Origin: Chara braunii
Lineage: Eukaryota; Streptophyta; Charophyceae; Charales; Characeae
DNA: 21,921 nucleotides
NCBI GenBank assembly: GCA_003427395.1
Contig: BFEA01000045.1
Span: 2,112,510-2,134,430, forward strand
Direction: 5' to 3'
Position numbers and translations under genes: made by a program. The stretch's first letter is position 1. Every line of letters starts with the position of its first letter. The notes under the pieces are model-generated. The model saw only the letters and a list, made by a program, of their open reading frames with translations, had not been told where the DNA came from and ran no database searches. Below, piece after piece: positions 19,373-21,921 of this stretch.

Positions 19373-20395
19373 CTAGGAGCTAGGCCTTATCCATCCTTTT
19401 TCCAACATTTCGTCAAGCTGGGTTCGCAGTTCATCTAATTCTTTAGGTGACATTCTATATATAGGCCCCTCAGGAATTTGGCTTCCTGGAATGATATCAA
19501 TACGGTGTTTGATTGGTCTCTCAACTACACCGCTTGGGGCTTCTGCCACATCTGCAAACTCTTTCATAATTTTCTCAACTTCTGGGGACTTGGCCTCTTC
19601 TTTAGCTTCACCTTCGGTTACTGGGCGCACAAATGCAATAAAAACTTGATCATACAAATTATATTTCTTCACATGGCGGGCGAACACGGGGGCATTCATA
19701 CAACAATGAGCCAAGCTGCTTTCCTTACTTGACTCGTGGAATAGGCGGATTCTCTTCTTTCCACCTTGCGGACTAGGGAGCCAACACTCATGATCCCTCA
19801 TCTTTATATCCGCATTTGCAGCTTCCTTCCAATCCATTCCTAAGAGAATGTCAAAAGGAAGATTATCCTCCACCAAGAGAGTCAGAGAGTGGAGAACGCG
19901 TTCCACCTTCCCCTCTGCTTCTAGCCGGAAGTATATCTTAACCCCTTCAACATATCTATCCATTACCGTTACTGTATTATTAGCTAATTTACTTATTACG
20001 GGCTCAGTCAATTGCTTTACCTTAAGCCCGAGACGCAACGTTTGCAATCCTTTCTTACTGATATAACTGTGAGTTGATCCGCTATCAATCATACCTCAAA
20101 CTCTTACTTTATTCACTTTTAGATTTGCAATTATTAACTGTCCTTTTTGTTTCTTCATTTTAGTCCAGGCTTGGCGACGGGCGGCCAACTCATCACCCAT
20201 GCCAGCGAGGGATCCATCTAGAGAGATGCATACGCTTGCCACCTCTGGACAGTGTACTAGATGGGGACTGTCTACCTCTTCAGTTTCTGCCAATGGGACC
20301 TTCGAATGGGAGGATTTCTTTTTTTCAACATCCGAAGTCCCTGTAGAGGCAACTGGGACCTCCACTGGCTGTTCCCTTTTGCCATCTTGTAGTCA
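19373..20395 (-). pseudogene. pol: protease and linker of element B pol
   Basis: The frame opens just after the gag zinc knuckle and overlaps the gag end. An in-frame TGA at 20096-20098 precedes the protease, probably from CGA. The retropepsin active site is intact as MIDSGSTHSYIS, and the LPFDILLGMDW motif marks the end of the domain. A charged linker then leads to the start of reverse transcriptase (IIPGSQIPEGPIYRMSPKEL, EKGWIRPSS). The frame ends in a TAG at 19373-19375 but the next codons are in the same frame. The protease itself appears complete. Confidence 0.82.
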
Positions 20396-20877
20396 GGGCA
20401 ATAAGGGACAATGTGGTCGGGGTCCCCACACTTAAGGCACTGGTCGGCAGCTTTCCTTTCCTGCCAAACTTTCTTTGTAATTCCCAGTTTCTTCCAAGGT
20501 CCCCCTTCGGGTAGACCTGGATGAGGTGGGTATGGCTTGTCCCAATTGTTGTACCACGTGCCTCTTCCTCTTCCCCAGGCANAATTGAAACCACGGCCAC
20601 CTTGCGAGGGACCATAACCCCTTCCACCCGCGTAGTAGCTACCTTTGGGTACCGGGTCCTCTTCCACTACGTCCGCGGCCTCCTCTTCCTCGGCCACGAC
20701 CTCGTCCTTGTCGCCCTCCCCGCGGGCTGCAACGGCCGCGTAGCTCCCCTCCTGAGCTACCGGACCGCTGGGTCCTTCCTCAAGACCATAGCCGCAATCA
20801 GACTTGTTTTCTTTTCCACTTTGCATACATGCAAACAGACGGCGATTCACGCTCGCGTAGAGCGCCCACTCAAAGCT
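20272..20877 (-). pseudogene. gag: gag C-terminal fragment of element B with CCHC knuckle
   Basis: A short piece of capsid-like sequence (FEWALYASVNRRLFACMQ) is followed by an acidic linker, a Gly/Arg/Tyr-rich RGG-like stretch (GGRGYGPSQGGRGFN) and a CCHC zinc knuckle (CLKCGDPDHIVPYC). The frame continues to a stop at 20272, while pol sense resumes one base back at a four-A run (20377-20380). The beginning of gag, including the main capsid domain, is missing at the junction with the 859-bp repeat. One N lies in the Gly-rich part. The knuckle would bind RNA. Confidence 0.75.
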
Positions 20878-20902
20878 CAGAGATATGGATAACGAGAACA
20901 GG

Positions 20903-21761
20903 GTTCAGTTGCAAATTCACTTCAACAGGCTATGGCGCGCCAGCACCTGTACATCCCACTCTCGTCACTGTGTCCGACACCACTGCTTGCACATGCTCAC
21001 TCTGGATCACCCTGAATACTCCACACACGCACACTCTATCAGCTACTTCTACCCTACGGCGGGTATGGCAGCTCGCCACTACTACTATGGCTAGTATGTC
21101 TCCCTTTAGCCCACTTCTACCTCGGGCAACCTGCAGACGACCTTCGCACAAGACGCTGTAGTAGCGCTTCCACATGGCTTACGCAGCGAATGAATGTATG
21201 GCTGAGCGCTGCCTCTTGATTTATACTTCTATAACTCGTTGGTCTGCTCCTTTCCATCGGCCCATGGTGCATTCAGTCCCTCTTGGTACTTGCTGGACTG
21301 GACTGGGACGGACTGGACCGGTACCGCTGAATGCATGGGTTTGCACTGCCAACTCGATGTAGTCGCACTGCCGACGTAACGCAGTTGGGCTCACCACTTG
21401 CCCACTTGCATCTGTCTAAACGTGAGACAAACTTCGAAAGGCTGCTTCCGAAACTTCCAGAAGTCTGTGGGCTTGGCCTTTCGGGTACTGTAGCAGCTAC
21501 GACCTTGACCTTTCAGGACTGTAGCAGCTACAACCTTGACATTTCAGAATGCCTATAGCTACGACCTCTACAAGGCTGTGACCCCTACTCGACAGACCTA
21601 CAGATCGTTCCTTACATCTACACAGTCCTGCGACAGACAAACGACAACTAACGAAACAGAGGTCACGGGTTCAAACACTCGTGGGTCAACTCGATACTGT
21701 ACATGGGTAAGGTAAGGTCTGGGGATCGAACCCTGGAATCTGCATCTGCCTCTGCAAAGGT
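20903..21761 (-). repeat. 859-bp direct repeat, copy 2 (candidate 5' LTR, minus orientation)
   Basis: This is the partner of 13587-14445, same length and orientation. The same TATAAAT lies on the minus strand at 21225-21219, and the same 31-bp tandem pair starts at 21488. If an LTR, it would drive transcription leftward into element B. No primer binding site was recognised just inside it. An 81-codon minus-strand frame at 21175-20930 is also open in copy 1 (13859-13614) but resembles nothing known to me. Confidence 0.75.
21219..21225 (-). promoter_or_regulatory. TATA box in repeat copy 2
   Basis: TATAAAT on the minus strand lies about 45 bases upstream of an ATG-led 81-codon frame and upstream of element B. 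It is conserved in copy 1. This fits the core promoter of a 5' LTR. Confidence 0.45.
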
Positions 21762-21903
21762 GAAAACCGTTTCAGTTGGCCACAGTTGTGTGGTTAAGCG
21801 CCAAGTGCCCACACACCCGCCTGCCGCCAAAGCGTCACACTTGCATAAATATGTTGTCACATAACTATGAACTAAAAGAGCGCAATTTGCAAAACAAACG
21901 GCC

Positions 21904-21921
21904 AAAAAAAAAAAAAAAAAA
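21904..21921 (+). repeat. poly-A run at window end
   Basis: The window ends in 18 A bases. It could be the tail of a retroposon or a simple repeat; the window edge prevents a decision. 21762-21903 has no recognisable gene. Confidence 0.6.

Larger units (their letters stand above)
16694..20890 (-). mobile_element. Ty3/gypsy element B, minus strand, 5'-truncated
   Basis: The order gag C-terminus, protease, reverse transcriptase, RNase H and integrase reads right to left. From 20365 to 16694 all pol domains stay in one frame with no frameshift, interrupted only by six stop codons. The gag capsid domain and leader are missing: coding sense begins next to the 859-bp repeat at 20903. Its own LTRs are not identified. 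15840-16693 may include its 3' untranslated region or LTR, and a weak purine stretch AGAGTAAAAGGG lies on the minus strand just after the stop. Confidence 0.85.

Noticed and set aside
21660-21740. tRNA B-box-like words GGGTTCAAAC and GGTTCGATCCC (minus) in the 859-bp repeat
   Set aside because: No A box at proper spacing inside the repeat; insufficient to call a tRNA or SINE.

Overview
The window is eukaryotic repeat DNA with no convincing host protein-coding gene. It is dominated by decayed Ty3/gypsy (Metaviridae-type) LTR retrotransposons with chromodomain-like integrase C-termini. It also holds tRNA-derived SINE-like sequence, a U2 snRNA retropseudogene, microsatellites and many isolated N bases. 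A plant-lineage genome is the best guess. The one primer-binding-site-like sequence matches the initiator-Met type usual in plant LTR elements, and the gag-pol style resembles elements I associate with charophyte algae such as Chara. That assignment is inference from memory and was not searched.

Layout. 1-3500 is AT-rich and non-coding: a SINE-like 3' tail, degraded tRNA-like sequences, a degenerate tandem array carrying a U2 snRNA-like insert with an A tail and near-perfect flanking duplications, and purine-rich or CA-rich simple repeats. 3501-3845 (minus) is a tRNA-headed SINE-like unit whose A-rich tail matches the one near 257-324. 3990-5700 is GC-richer, N-rich and full of TGACGTGGCA-like words. 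It includes an initiator-Met-type primer binding site at 4877, implying the end of an LTR.

6871-13583 (plus) holds a broken gypsy element: gag, CCHC knuckle, protease, reverse transcriptase, RNase H, integrase, polypurine tract and a candidate 3' LTR. Two of its frameshifts are explained exactly by tandem duplications of 89 bp and 19 bp. No matching 5' LTR is visible.

13587-21761 is bracketed by two 859-bp direct repeats about 95% alike by eye, each with a TATAAAT box on the minus strand. Between them, in minus orientation, lie a long gypsy pseudogene B (gag C-terminus to integrase, 20877-16694) and an integrase-only fragment A of a second, diverged gypsy family (about 15700-14451). B lacks the gag N-terminus and A lacks everything upstream of integrase. 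Both are cut at or near the inner edges of the repeats. The block looks like a composite or nested LTR structure and is the most interesting object here.

The gypsy parts would together encode capsid, processing, reverse transcription and integration, but every copy is broken, so any mobility would need proteins supplied from elsewhere.
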